The notes: a model not told the origin generated them from the letters alone. A DNA stretch of 6,104 nt from Pseudorhodobacter sp. (GCA_014378345.1 JACMNW010000061.1:1-6104); one strand, 5' to 3'; shown: positions 1 through 6,104, counted from the first letter of the stretch. Made by a program: numbers and translations.

Positions 1-581
1 AGAATTTCCGCCTGAATGGTCACATCCAAGGCCGTTGTCGGCTCATCCGCGATCAAGATATCGGGGTCATTCGCCAGCGCCATCGCAATCATCACACGCT
101 GACGCTGACCGCCGGAAAGTTCATGCGGATAACTTCCCATCCTATCCTCTGGCTCGGGGATTTTCACCAAGGCCAGCACCTCCAGCGCCCGCGCCTTTGC
201 CGCTTTATGGCCCAGCCCCTGATGCCGCCGGATCGGTTCAATCAACTGGCTGCCAACGGTATAAAGCGGGTCCAGCGAGGTCATCGGTTCTTGAAAGATC
301 ATGGTGATCTTGCGCCCACGGATTGCGTTCAATTGCGCCTTGGGCAGCCCAATCAGATTGGTGCCCCGGTAATCCGCCACCCCCGTTGTGCGCCCGTTTG
401 AGGCCAAAAGCCCCATCGCCGCCATCAACATCTGGCTTTTGCCAGACCCGGATTCGCCCACAATCGCAAGCGTTTCGCCTGCATTCACATGCAACGACAC
501 GCCGCGCACCGCATCAACCACACCGTCCAGCGTATCAAACTGCACCCGCATATCGGTTAGCGTCAGAACTGGGTCAGCCAT
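1..581 (-). CDS. oppD: Oligopeptide ABC transporter ATP-binding protein OppD, 5' part (cut by left edge)
   Basis: This is one of the two cytoplasmic ATPases that power peptide import through the OppBC channel. The first 193 codons are visible. In order they show a Walker A motif GESGSGKS (residues 42-49), a Q-loop glutamine in IFQEP (Q97), the TSLDP segment typical of Opp/Dpp ATPases (101-105), the ABC signature LSGGQRQR (155-162), a Walker B motif ILIADEP (175-181, D179 and catalytic E180) and a D-loop TALD (183-186). The H-loop histidine and the C-terminal oligopeptide-transporter domain lie beyond the edge. The start is the ATG at 581-579, one base after the oppC stop, with AAAGGA at 595-590 as ribosome binding site. 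Position after oppC and the long spacing between Walker A and signature favour OppD over a generic ABC ATPase. Dipeptide (DppD) or related peptide specificity cannot be excluded. A partner oppF is expected just off the left edge, which is inference. Confidence 0.95.
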   Translation of the reverse strand, partial: MADPVLTLTDMRVQFDTLDGVVDAVRGVSLHVNAGETLAIVGESGSGKSQMLMAAMGLLASNGRTTGVADYRGTNLIGLPKAQLNAIRGRKITMIFQEPMTSLDPLYTVGSQLIEPIRRHQGLGHKAAKARALEVLALVKIPEPEDRMGSYPHELSGGQRQRVMIAMALANDPDILIADEPTTALDVTIQAEI

Positions 582-582
582 A

Positions 583-1698
583 TCAGCGATCCTTTGGGTC
601 AAGCGCATCGCGCAAACCGTCGCCGATGAAGTTCAGCGCAAACAGAGTGGAGGTCAGGAAAAACGCCGGGAAAAACAAAAGCCAATTCGCCGATGGCATG
701 TTCTTGGCGCCTTGGCTGATCAACACGCCCCAACTGGACATCGGTTCTTGCACGCCAAGCCCAAGATAGGACAGGAAACTTTCCAGAATGATCACCTGCG
801 GCACAAGCAGCGTCATGTAAATCGCCACCGGGCCCAGCAGGTTGGGCACGATATGGCGGCGCAAAATGCCAGCGTTGGTGACACCCAGCGCCTCCGCTGC
901 TTGCACATATTCCTGGCGTTTGATGGAAATCGCCTGCCCCCGCACAATGCGCGCCATATCAAGCCACAAAACCGCCCCCACCGCCAAAAACATCAACATG
1001 AAGTTGCGGCCAAAGAATACCACCAGCATGATCACGAAAAAGATGAACGGCAACGAATACAGGATATCAACAATCCGCATCATCACCTCATCCGTGCGCC
1101 CGCCGATAAAGCCTGCAGTGGCTCCATAAACCACGCCAATCACCACAGCGACCATGCCCGCAAGCAAGCCAATCGCAAGCGACACGCGCCCCGCTATCAA
1201 GGTGCGGGTCAACAAATCGCGGCCATTGCTATCGGTGCCAAAGATGAAATATTTCTGTTGCACCTGTGCTGTCAAAGAGGCGCTCAGCCCATCTGCAGCA
1301 ATTTCGGTCGCCACTGCCGCCTCAAACATGTCCGACCGGTCAACATAGCGCACGACACGCGCGTCGATGGGCTTTTTCGATGTCACCTGCAGGGTCACCG
1401 TGCTGCCAGATTGCGCCCATCCGTCAAGCTGCATCCGGCCTTTTTGGACGGCTTCGGCCAATGCGGGTTCAATCATGCTGGGCGTGGGATAGGGGGCCAG
1501 ACTTGGCGGCACGCGGGTGTAATTCTGGTGAATGGTTGAGAACGCATTTGGCGTCAAAAGCGGGCCAATGATGCAAACCACCGCAATGACCAACAGATAA
1601 ACGCTGCTGATCATGGCCGCCCGGTTTGCGCGCAACCGCGCCCAGGCATCCGCCCAAAGTGAACGGCCCACGGCCGAAATTTGTACGGCGTCAGTCAT
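583..1698 (-). CDS. oppC: Oligopeptide ABC transporter permease OppC with enlarged N-terminal periplasmic region
   Basis: Inner-membrane permease subunit, 371 residues, pairing with OppB to form the peptide channel. The N-terminus GRSLWADAWARLRANRAA (11-28) precedes TM1 (about 29-49). A largely hydrophilic segment (about 51-150) leads to the family motif FGTDSNGRDLL (153-163). The BPD_transp_1 transmembrane domain follows, with the EAA coupling loop at about 263-286 (AAEALG...I...P) that contacts the ATPases. The C-terminus FIGDGLRDALDPKDR matches, from memory, the end of E. coli OppC. That protein has about 302 residues, and the extra length here lies between TM1 and FGTD. I chose the ATG at 1698 because GAGGG (1709-1705) sits 6 bases upstream and it overlaps the oppB stop as ATGACTGA. 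Extending in frame to 1734 would add 12 residues without a comparable ribosome binding site. The 8-base overlap with oppB suggests translational coupling. Confidence 0.95.
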   Translation of the reverse strand: MTDAVQISAVGRSLWADAWARLRANRAAMISSVYLLVIAVVCIIGPLLTPNAFSTIHQNYTRVPPSLAPYPTPSMIEPALAEAVQKGRMQLDGWAQSGSTVTLQVTSKKPIDARVVRYVDRSDMFEAAVATEIAADGLSASLTAQVQQKYFIFGTDSNGRDLLTRTLIAGRVSLAIGLLAGMVAVVIGVVYGATAGFIGGRTDEVMMRIVDILYSLPFIFFVIMLVVFFGRNFMLMFLAVGAVLWLDMARIVRGQAISIKRQEYVQAAEALGVTNAGILRRHIVPNLLGPVAIYMTLLVPQVIILESFLSYLGLGVQEPMSSWGVLISQGAKNMPSANWLLFFPAFFLTSTLFALNFIGDGLRDALDPKDR

Positions 1699-2614
1699 AG
1701 CGCACCCTCGGGTCAACCACCGCATAAAGAACATCGACGATCAGATTGAAAATAATGGTGAAAAGCGCCACCACCACGACCGTGCCCATCACCAAAGTGT
1801 AATCGCGGTTCAACGCGGCATCGACAAAGTATCGCCCAATCCCCGGTATGCCAAACACCGATTCCACGATAATAGACCCCGTCAGCAACCCCGCCGCCGC
1901 TGGCCCTGCATAGGATATAATTGGCATGACCGCGCCGCGCATCGCATGACGCACCACGATGGAATAATCCGATAAACCCAGCGCCCGCGCGGTACGAATA
2001 TGGTGCGACCTAAGCGATTCAATCATGCTGCCCCGCATCAGACGCGCCACCACGGCCAGTTGCGGCAACATCAGGGTCAACACCGGCCCCACTTTGTTGA
2101 TCAAAGCGCCATCGCCCCAACCGCCCACCGGCACCCAGTTCAGCGCCAGCGCAAACCCCAGCTGAAACAAGGGTGCTATTACAAACGTAGGGATCGTGCT
2201 GCCCGCCGTTGCAGCCGCAATCACCGCGTAATCTGCCGCCTTGTTTTGCCGCAGTGCAGCAACAACCCCCATCGCGATGCCCAGCACGGTTGACAGGATC
2301 AGCGCGGTCAAACCAAGCTGAATGGAGATCGGCAAACCCGTGGCAAAAATTTCGGCCACGGTAAATTCCGGCCGCGTGTAGCTTGGCCCAAAATCGCCTT
2401 GCACTATGTTCTTCAGATAATTCAGATATTGCTGCCACAGCGGCAAATCCAGCTGATAAAGCCGTTCCAGATTGGCCTTGATGGCGGGGTTAAGCCCCTT
2501 TTCATGGTTGAACGGCCCACCGGGCGCTATGCGCATCAGGAAAAACGATATCGTCACGATCAAAAACATGGTCGGAATGGCGGTCAATAACCGCCGCAGC
2601 ACAAAGCGCAGCAT
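1691..2614 (-). CDS. oppB: Oligopeptide ABC transporter permease OppB
   Basis: Inner-membrane permease subunit that forms the peptide translocation path with OppC. It has 307 residues, the usual length for OppB. It opens with MLRFVLRRLLTAIPT and TM1 (about 10-28), then the conserved RIAPGGPF (28-35) and the periplasmic GDFGPSY (73-79). The BPD_transp_1 membrane domain follows (about 95-300), with the EAA-type loop around 203-234 (IRTARALGLSD...). Other family motifs are ESVFGIPGIGRYFV (251-264), ALNRDY (267-272) and the ending DVLYAVVDPRVRYD. The ATG at 2614 is preferred because AAAGGAG (2628-2622) lies 7 bases upstream. A longer in-frame start at 2653 would put the N-terminus inside the intergenic stem-loop and add 13 residues absent from the family. 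The gene is separated from oppA by 72 bases, and its last 8 bases overlap the start of oppC. Confidence 0.95.
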   Translation of the reverse strand: MLRFVLRRLLTAIPTMFLIVTISFFLMRIAPGGPFNHEKGLNPAIKANLERLYQLDLPLWQQYLNYLKNIVQGDFGPSYTRPEFTVAEIFATGLPISIQLGLTALILSTVLGIAMGVVAALRQNKAADYAVIAAATAGSTIPTFVIAPLFQLGFALALNWVPVGGWGDGALINKVGPVLTLMLPQLAVVARLMRGSMIESLRSHHIRTARALGLSDYSIVVRHAMRGAVMPIISYAGPAAAGLLTGSIIVESVFGIPGIGRYFVDAALNRDYTLVMGTVVVVALFTIIFNLIVDVLYAVVDPRVRYD

Positions 2615-2621
2615 CAGGGTG

Positions 2622-2628
2622 CTCCTTT
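2622..2628 (-). promoter_or_regulatory. Ribosome binding site of oppB
   Basis: The minus strand reads AAAGGAG here, 7 bases before the ATG at 2614. It decides the start in favour of 2614 over the longer in-frame start at 2653. It lies 9 bases downstream of the 3' end of the intergenic stem-loop, so the stem need not block ribosome entry. Confidence 0.85.
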
Positions 2629-2637
2629 CACAAATGC

Positions 2638-2672
2638 ACAGCCACCCCCGCACAAAATGCAGGGGCAGCCGT
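2638..2672 (-). promoter_or_regulatory. oppA-oppB intergenic stem-loop (likely mRNA stabiliser or attenuator)
   Basis: On the minus strand the arm ACGGCTGCCCCTGCA (2672-2658) pairs along its full length with TGCGGGGGTGGCTGT (2652-2638). This gives 15 consecutive base pairs, four of them G-U, closing a 5-base loop TTTTG. It begins 15 bases after the oppA stop and ends before the oppB ribosome binding site. No run of U follows the 3' arm, so it is not a classical intrinsic terminator. In binding-protein transporter operons such as malEFG, structures in this position protect the upstream message from 3' exonucleases and reduce expression of the permease genes. That role is inferred here from position and pairing only. 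Confidence 0.7.
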
Positions 2673-2686
2673 CGCGGGTCAGAGCA

Positions 2687-4264
2687 TTACTTAGACAAGA
2701 ACCGGGTCGGGTGAATGTCCATCACGTTCGGCTCCCAGCCCTTTACAGAGTCCGACACGACCGAATGGTAGCTGTAAAACAGCAGTGGCACGACGCACAG
2801 GTCTTCGGCCACACCTTTTTGTTCAGCCTTTTGCAAGATGCCCATCCGGGTTGCCGGATCAGCGGTCGCTGCCGCCTCTGCCAGCAAACCGTCATATTCG
2901 GCGTTGCTGTACTGGCCGTAGTTGTTGCCCGCCCCGGTTTTGCACAAAGCCAGAAAGTTTTCCGGGTCTTTGTAATCGGCAATCCAGGCCGCGCGGGCGA
3001 TATCGAAATCACCCTTTGATTCCAGATAGCCGTAATGCGTGGCTCCGTCGGTGTTGATCATCGACACTTCGATGCCCAGCGGTTTCAGCTGTTCCTGAAT
3101 GGCTACGGCCGTGTTGGTGTGGTTTTCCGATGTGTTGAACCGGATTTCCATCTTCAACGGGGTTTCCGGCGTGTAGCCCAGCCCTGCCAGAATTTCCTTC
3201 GCCTTGTCCTCACGGTCCAGTTGCGACATGTCTGCGTAAGCCATTGGCGAGGCTATAAAATTTGTGATGCCCGGTGGCACCAAAGAATAGGCGGGAATCA
3301 TCGTGTTCTGCCAGACTTCTTCGGCCAGATAATCGCGGTCGATCGCCATGGAAATAGCCTGTCGCAATTCAGGATTATCCCACGGCGCCTTGTCGGTTTT
3401 GAAGGCGTAGTAATAGGTGCCCAAATACGGCCCGATCTTCACTTGATCCCCAAACTTGACCTTCATATCGGCCAACTGTTCAGTGGGGAAATCGTCGTTC
3501 ATGTCCAACTCACCCGCTTCAAACCGCTTGATCGCGGCGGAGCGGTCTTCTGTCGGATAAAAATTCACCGTGTCGATCTTTACATTCGCCGCATCATAGA
3601 ACGAGGCGCTTTTGGTCAAGGTGATATGATCATTCGGCGTAAACGCGGTCAGGGTGTAGGGACCGTTCGACACCATATTGCCCGGCTTGGTGAAATCTGC
3701 GCCAAACTTTTCCACATTGGCGCGGCTGACCGGATAAGTCGCCTGATGCGTCAGCATTTCCAGAAAATACGGTGTCACGGCGTTCAGCGTCACTTCCAGC
3801 GTGCCCGCGTCAATCGCCTTCACGCCCAATTCCTCGGGCTTTTTGGTGCCTGCGGTAATTTCCTCGGCGTTCACGATCGGGGTCAGCATATAGGCGTATT
3901 CGGCCGCCGTTTCGGGGCTGACCACACGCTGCCAGGCAAACACGAAATCATCGGCAGTAACCGGTGATCCGTCAGACCACACAGCCCCTGCGCGCAGCTT
4001 GAACGTATAGGTCAGGCCATCTTCTGATACGGTCCAGCTTTCGGCGGCACCTGGCACCAGTTCGGCCTTAGCATCCTGCGCCACTAGGCCATTGAACAGA
4101 TCGCGCAGAATATTCGCCTCTGTCACGGTCGATGTTTTATGCGGGTCCAGCGATTCCGGATCCCCGTTATTGCCGCGATTCAACACCATTTCCGCGAAAG
4201 CGCCCCCCGCCGTCATCACCAGTATGGATGTGCACAACAGCAGTGATTTGATCGTCATTTTCAT
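2687..4264 (-). CDS. oppA: Periplasmic oligopeptide-binding protein OppA
   Basis: Solute-binding protein of the SBP_bac_5 family, 525 residues as precursor, which delivers peptides to OppBC. The N-terminus MKMTIKSLLLCTSILVMTAGGAFA is a signal peptide with probable cleavage after AFA (residue 24). There is no convincing lipobox at C11, so the protein is probably soluble in the periplasm. Family motifs are DPESLDPHKTS (35-45), LRDLFNGL (53-60), GLTYTFKLR (83-91), VTADDFVFAW (102-111) and SNGPY (199-203). The segment DIARAAWIADYKDPENF (421-437) corresponds to the E. coli OppA region WCADY. Its Asp419 binds the peptide amino group, and D430 is the likely equivalent here. Two cysteines, C441 and C490, could form a disulfide, which is speculative. 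I start at the ATG at 4264 because AAGGGAG lies 7 bases upstream and the signal peptide then begins MKMTIK. The frame extends to 4294, but those residues look untranslated. Exact peptide preference cannot be read from sequence. Confidence 0.95.
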   Translation of the reverse strand: MKMTIKSLLLCTSILVMTAGGAFAEMVLNRGNNGDPESLDPHKTSTVTEANILRDLFNGLVAQDAKAELVPGAAESWTVSEDGLTYTFKLRAGAVWSDGSPVTADDFVFAWQRVVSPETAAEYAYMLTPIVNAEEITAGTKKPEELGVKAIDAGTLEVTLNAVTPYFLEMLTHQATYPVSRANVEKFGADFTKPGNMVSNGPYTLTAFTPNDHITLTKSASFYDAANVKIDTVNFYPTEDRSAAIKRFEAGELDMNDDFPTEQLADMKVKFGDQVKIGPYLGTYYYAFKTDKAPWDNPELRQAISMAIDRDYLAEEVWQNTMIPAYSLVPPGITNFIASPMAYADMSQLDREDKAKEILAGLGYTPETPLKMEIRFNTSENHTNTAVAIQEQLKPLGIEVSMINTDGATHYGYLESKGDFDIARAAWIADYKDPENFLALCKTGAGNNYGQYSNAEYDGLLAEAAATADPATRMGILQKAEQKGVAEDLCVVPLLFYSYHSVVSDSVKGWEPNVMDIHPTRFLSK

Positions 4265-4271
4265 GCAGCGT

Positions 4272-4278
4272 CTCCCTT
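4272..4278 (-). promoter_or_regulatory. Ribosome binding site of oppA
   Basis: The minus strand reads AAGGGAG, 7 bases before the ATG at 4264. It supports that start over the upstream in-frame ATGs at 4294 and 4288 and over the ATG two codons downstream at 4258. I saw no convincing -35/-10 pair in the 90-base gap between pip and oppA, so the opp promoter may be here in a weak form, inside pip, or further upstream. Confidence 0.8.
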
Positions 4279-4354
4279 GTTGGACCATGGCCATTCTTAA
4301 GCGTCCGGTCTGTTTTGTTACCCGCGCCGCAGCACGGAGGTCTTTGTTCTGGCG

Positions 4355-5317
4355 CTATAACGCACCAGCGTAGTGATCGGTTGCGCGAACCATAGCGTCT
4401 GCAATCCCCGGTTCAACCCCGGTATGCCCCGCGTCAGGGATTACCCGCAGGTCCGCCTCTGGCCACGCCTTGGCCAGCAAAAACGCGGTGTCGATGGGCG
4501 TGACCATATCATAGCGGCCATGAATGATGGTGCCGGGTATGCCCGCCAATCGGTGCGCTTGGTCCAGCAACCAGCCGTCAGCTTCGAAAAAGCCTTTGTT
4601 CACAAAGTAATGGCATTCAATCGCGGCAAAAGCGGCGGCGAAATGATCATCGCCAAAATCCGCCTCACGCGCGGGGTTTGGCAACAGGGATAGCGTCGTC
4701 GCCTCCCACACCGCCCAAGCGCGGGCGCAGTCGCGGCGTGCGTCTGGGTCGTTTCCGGTCAGGCGGCGGTAAAATGCGGGCACCAGATCGCCGCGTTCTT
4801 CAACCGGTATCGGGGCCACATATTTGGCAAAGGCGTCGGGGAAAATCATACTGGCCCCGGATTGGTAGAACCAATCAATTTCCGCCTGCCGCAGGGTGAA
4901 TATGCCGCGCAAAACCATTTCCGTTACGCGTGCTGGATGTGTGACCGCATAGGCCAGCGCCAGTGTAGACCCCCACGATCCGCCCACCACTTGCCAGCGA
5001 TCAATGCCCAGATGGTCGCGCAGGCGTTCCATATCCTCGACCAGATCCCAGGTCGTGTTGTCTTGCAGGCTTGCATAGGGTGTTGATTGCCCGCATCCGC
5101 GCTGATCAAACAAGATGATCCGGTAGAGTTCGGGATCATGCCCCTGTCGCTGAAACGCCGATGTGCCCGCCCCCGGCCCGCCATGCAGCACCACCACGGG
5201 CTTGCCGTCCGGGTTGCCGCATTCCTCATAGTACAACTCATGCAGCGCAGACACCGGCAACCGGCCAGTGAAATAGGGCGCAAGGTCCGGGTAAAGCGGG
5301 CGTCTTGTTTCGGTCAT
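4355..5317 (-). CDS. pip: Proline iminopeptidase (prolyl aminopeptidase, family S33)
   Basis: Probable cytoplasmic serine peptidase that removes an N-terminal proline from peptides. It has 320 residues with no signal peptide, a normal length for the family. The alpha/beta-hydrolase fold is marked by the oxyanion segment HGGPGAG (45-51), DQRGCGQS (71-78) and the nucleophile elbow GGSWGS (112-117). The catalytic triad is S114, D270 (in HGRYDMVTP) and H298 (in DAGHTG). E205 (in VWE) and E234 (in IECHYF) match the Serratia prolyl aminopeptidase glutamates 204 and 232 that hold the substrate amino group, with the triad shifted by one or two positions. This separates it from generic hydrolases such as haloalkane dehalogenases. 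The ATG at 5317 is chosen because AAGG (5327-5324) lies 6 bases upstream and the protein then starts MTETRRPLYP, as homologues do. An in-frame TTG at 5347 would add 10 residues. It sits 90 bases before oppA on the same strand, so co-expression is plausible but unproven. Confidence 0.95.
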   Translation of the reverse strand: MTETRRPLYPDLAPYFTGRLPVSALHELYYEECGNPDGKPVVVLHGGPGAGTSAFQRQGHDPELYRIILFDQRGCGQSTPYASLQDNTTWDLVEDMERLRDHLGIDRWQVVGGSWGSTLALAYAVTHPARVTEMVLRGIFTLRQAEIDWFYQSGASMIFPDAFAKYVAPIPVEERGDLVPAFYRRLTGNDPDARRDCARAWAVWEATTLSLLPNPAREADFGDDHFAAAFAAIECHYFVNKGFFEADGWLLDQAHRLAGIPGTIIHGRYDMVTPIDTAFLLAKAWPEADLRVIPDAGHTGVEPGIADAMVRATDHYAGAL

Positions 5318-5322
5318 ACACA

Positions 5323-5350
5323 GCCTTGGCTTGCACTGCGCAATCAAGGC
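5323..5350 (-). promoter_or_regulatory. Hairpin overlapping the pip ribosome binding site
   Basis: On the minus strand GCCTTG (5350-5345) is a perfect complement of CAAGGC (5328-5323). Inside it TTGC (5343-5340) pairs with GCAA (5334-5331) around the loop GCAGT, leaving a small internal loop of one base against two. The outer 3' arm contains the AAGG ribosome binding site of pip. Such folding could lower pip translation. A hairpin with 10 pairs can arise by chance, so the regulatory role is inference. Confidence 0.4.
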
Positions 5351-5415
5351 GCATGGGTAAGACTACCGCAGACGGCGCATTTTGCACGTGCTGTTTTTCA
5401 GGGCGGCCAGATTAC

Positions 5416-5433
5416 CTTGCGTCAGGTCGCAAG
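5416..5433 (-). repeat. Small inverted repeat downstream of dnaE2
   Basis: CTTGCG (5433-5428 on the minus strand) and CGCAAG (5421-5416) are perfect complements separated by 6 bases. It lies 27 bases after the dnaE2 stop. It lacks a U-tract and has only 6 pairs, so it is a poor intrinsic terminator. It could be a weak 3' end structure or an operator half-site pair. Elsewhere in the 143-base dnaE2-pip gap I see an 8-base palindrome GCACGTGC (5384-5391) and no convincing promoter. Confidence 0.3.
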
Positions 5434-5460
5434 TGTAAGCCTGTGCAGCGCCACACGGGA

Positions 5461-6104
5461 TCAATGAAAATCACGGCTGGGAAACAGCACTTTTGCCTGA
5501 TCGCGCGGGTGATGCTTGCGGGACACCTCGCGCACAATCCCCCCCCGGCTGATCACCGGGCGGCGGGCCTCGTCGGCGCGACCTTGGGTGGGGTCAATCC
5601 GGTCCGCCTCGACATGGCCAAGCTGGCCCAGACTTGGCGACATATCCTCGATCTGTTCGGCAATCAGATGGATCACCTGCCCCTCGCGCTGCAACTGGCC
5701 TGTCACGCGCAGCAAGCGCCCGCCGATCACCGCGCGGCGAAACGCCTCATACACCCGGGTCCAGACCACCACATTGCTGACCCCGGTCTCATCCTCCAGC
5801 GTCAGGAAAATCACGCCCGATGCGGTGCCGGGCCGCTGTCGGGTGATCACAAGGCCACAGACTGTCACCCTGCGCCCGGCATGTGGCAGAACAACATGTG
5901 CTGTCAGGCCGGGCATCTTTGGGCGCAGCAATTCCATCGGATGCGCGCGCAGGCTAAGACGCAGGGCCAGATAATCCTCGACCACCTCCTCACCCAATGT
6001 CATACGCGGCAGGGTCCCGGTGGGTTCGGATACCACCTCACGCTCCAGCAGGCCCCCAAACAACGGCAGGGGCCGCGCGCCCGCAATGGCACGCACCTGC
6101 CACA
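5461..6104 (-). CDS. dnaE2: Error-prone DNA polymerase DnaE2 (ImuC), C-terminal part (cut by right edge)
   Basis: The catalytic subunit of the damage-inducible mutasome, a replicative-type C-family polymerase that copies past lesions together with ImuA and ImuB. Only the last 213 codons are visible, out of roughly 1,050-1,150 usual for the family. The frame runs open to the edge: the codons before the GTG at 6096 read Trp-Gln, giving WQVRAIAG, so that GTG is an internal valine. Visible blocks are LPLF (12-15 of the visible part), LPRMTLGEEVVEDY (31-44), SLRAHP (50-55) and an OB-fold of about 78-150 with RRVTVCGLV, TRQRPGTASGVIF and LTLEDETG. The C-terminus ends in the characteristic SRDFH. 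These features separate DnaE2 from the replicative DnaE. In alphaproteobacteria it usually follows imuA and imuB under LexA control, and those would lie beyond the right edge. A run of eight G residues occurs at 5546-5539, about 27 codons from the end. Confidence 0.93.
   Translation of the reverse strand, partial: WQVRAIAGARPLPLFGGLLEREVVSEPTGTLPRMTLGEEVVEDYLALRLSLRAHPMELLRPKMPGLTAHVVLPHAGRRVTVCGLVITRQRPGTASGVIFLTLEDETGVSNVVVWTRVYEAFRRAVIGGRLLRVTGQLQREGQVIHLIAEQIEDMSPSLGQLGHVEADRIDPTQGRADEARRPVISRGGIVREVSRKHHPRDQAKVLFPSRDFH

Noticed and set aside
388..1539. A 383-codon plus-strand open frame opposite oppC and oppD
   Set aside because: It lies antisense to well-supported transporter genes and has low-complexity His/Arg/Gln-rich composition typical of an antisense frame. 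It shows no recognisable domain.
3035..3967. A 310-codon plus-strand open frame opposite oppA
   Set aside because: It is antisense to oppA, rich in Arg, His and Gly, and has no recognisable family. Its length is explained by the codon bias of the high-GC gene on the other strand.
4291..4325. Possible oppA promoter (GTAACA and TTAAGA on the minus strand)
   Set aside because: Matches to the -35 and -10 consensus are weak, especially at -10, and the 15-base spacing is short, so it is not distinguishable from chance.
4322..4337. Small hairpin CCGTGC-TGCG-GCGCGG between pip and oppA, considered as a terminator
   Set aside because: It has only 6 pairs including one G-U. The following minus-strand bases are GTAACAAAACAG, with no U-tract, so it does not qualify as an intrinsic terminator.
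5384..5391. Palindrome GCACGTGC in the dnaE2-pip gap, considered as an operator
   Set aside because: It is only 8 bases, with no extension of symmetry and no second copy nearby. Such palindromes are common in GC-rich DNA.
1..6104. CRISPR array, tRNA, transposon ends, toxin-antitoxin or defence genes
   Set aside because: Nearly the whole window is covered by six recognisable co-oriented genes. The three gaps (72, 90 and 143 bases) contain no direct-repeat arrays, tRNA-like folds or small coding frames with ribosome binding sites.

Overview
The window reads as a stretch of alphaproteobacterial chromosome, most likely from the Rhodobacteraceae (Roseobacter-like). The evidence is the moderately high GC content, the protein style of the Opp transporter, and a DnaE2-type polymerase (normally in an imuA-imuB-dnaE2 cassette) ending beside housekeeping genes. 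This placement rests on recognising protein families and was not tested by a search. All supported genes lie on the minus strand, so transcription runs from high to low coordinates. Plus-strand open frames are shadows of these genes.

In transcription order, the right edge (5461-6104) holds the last 213 codons of dnaE2 (imuC), the error-prone DNA polymerase III alpha-type subunit. A 143-base gap follows, with two small inverted repeats; the one nearer the next gene covers its ribosome binding site. Next is a complete pip (4355-5317), a proline iminopeptidase of the alpha/beta-hydrolase S33 family with its catalytic triad visible. After a 90-base gap comes an oligopeptide ABC transporter operon: oppA (2687-4264, periplasmic binding protein), oppB (1691-2614, permease), oppC (583-1698, permease) and the first 193 codons of oppD (1-581, ATPase). 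A second ATPase gene, oppF, is expected beyond the left edge.

OppA would capture peptides in the periplasm, OppB/OppC would form the channel, and OppD (with a presumed OppF) would drive import. Pip could then remove N-terminal proline from imported peptides in the cytoplasm. The spacing inside the operon is tight: oppB and oppC overlap by 8 bases, and oppC and oppD are one base apart. The exception is the oppA-oppB gap, which contains a strong 15-bp stem-loop without a U-tract, the usual arrangement for keeping the binding protein more abundant than the membrane subunits.

I found no evidence of an undescribed system, mobile element, CRISPR array or RNA gene. The most interesting points are the oppA-oppB stem-loop, a roughly 100-residue segment in OppC between TM1 and the transporter domain, the pip-opp pairing, and the hairpin over the pip ribosome binding site. 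The longest gene-free stretch is 143 bases.
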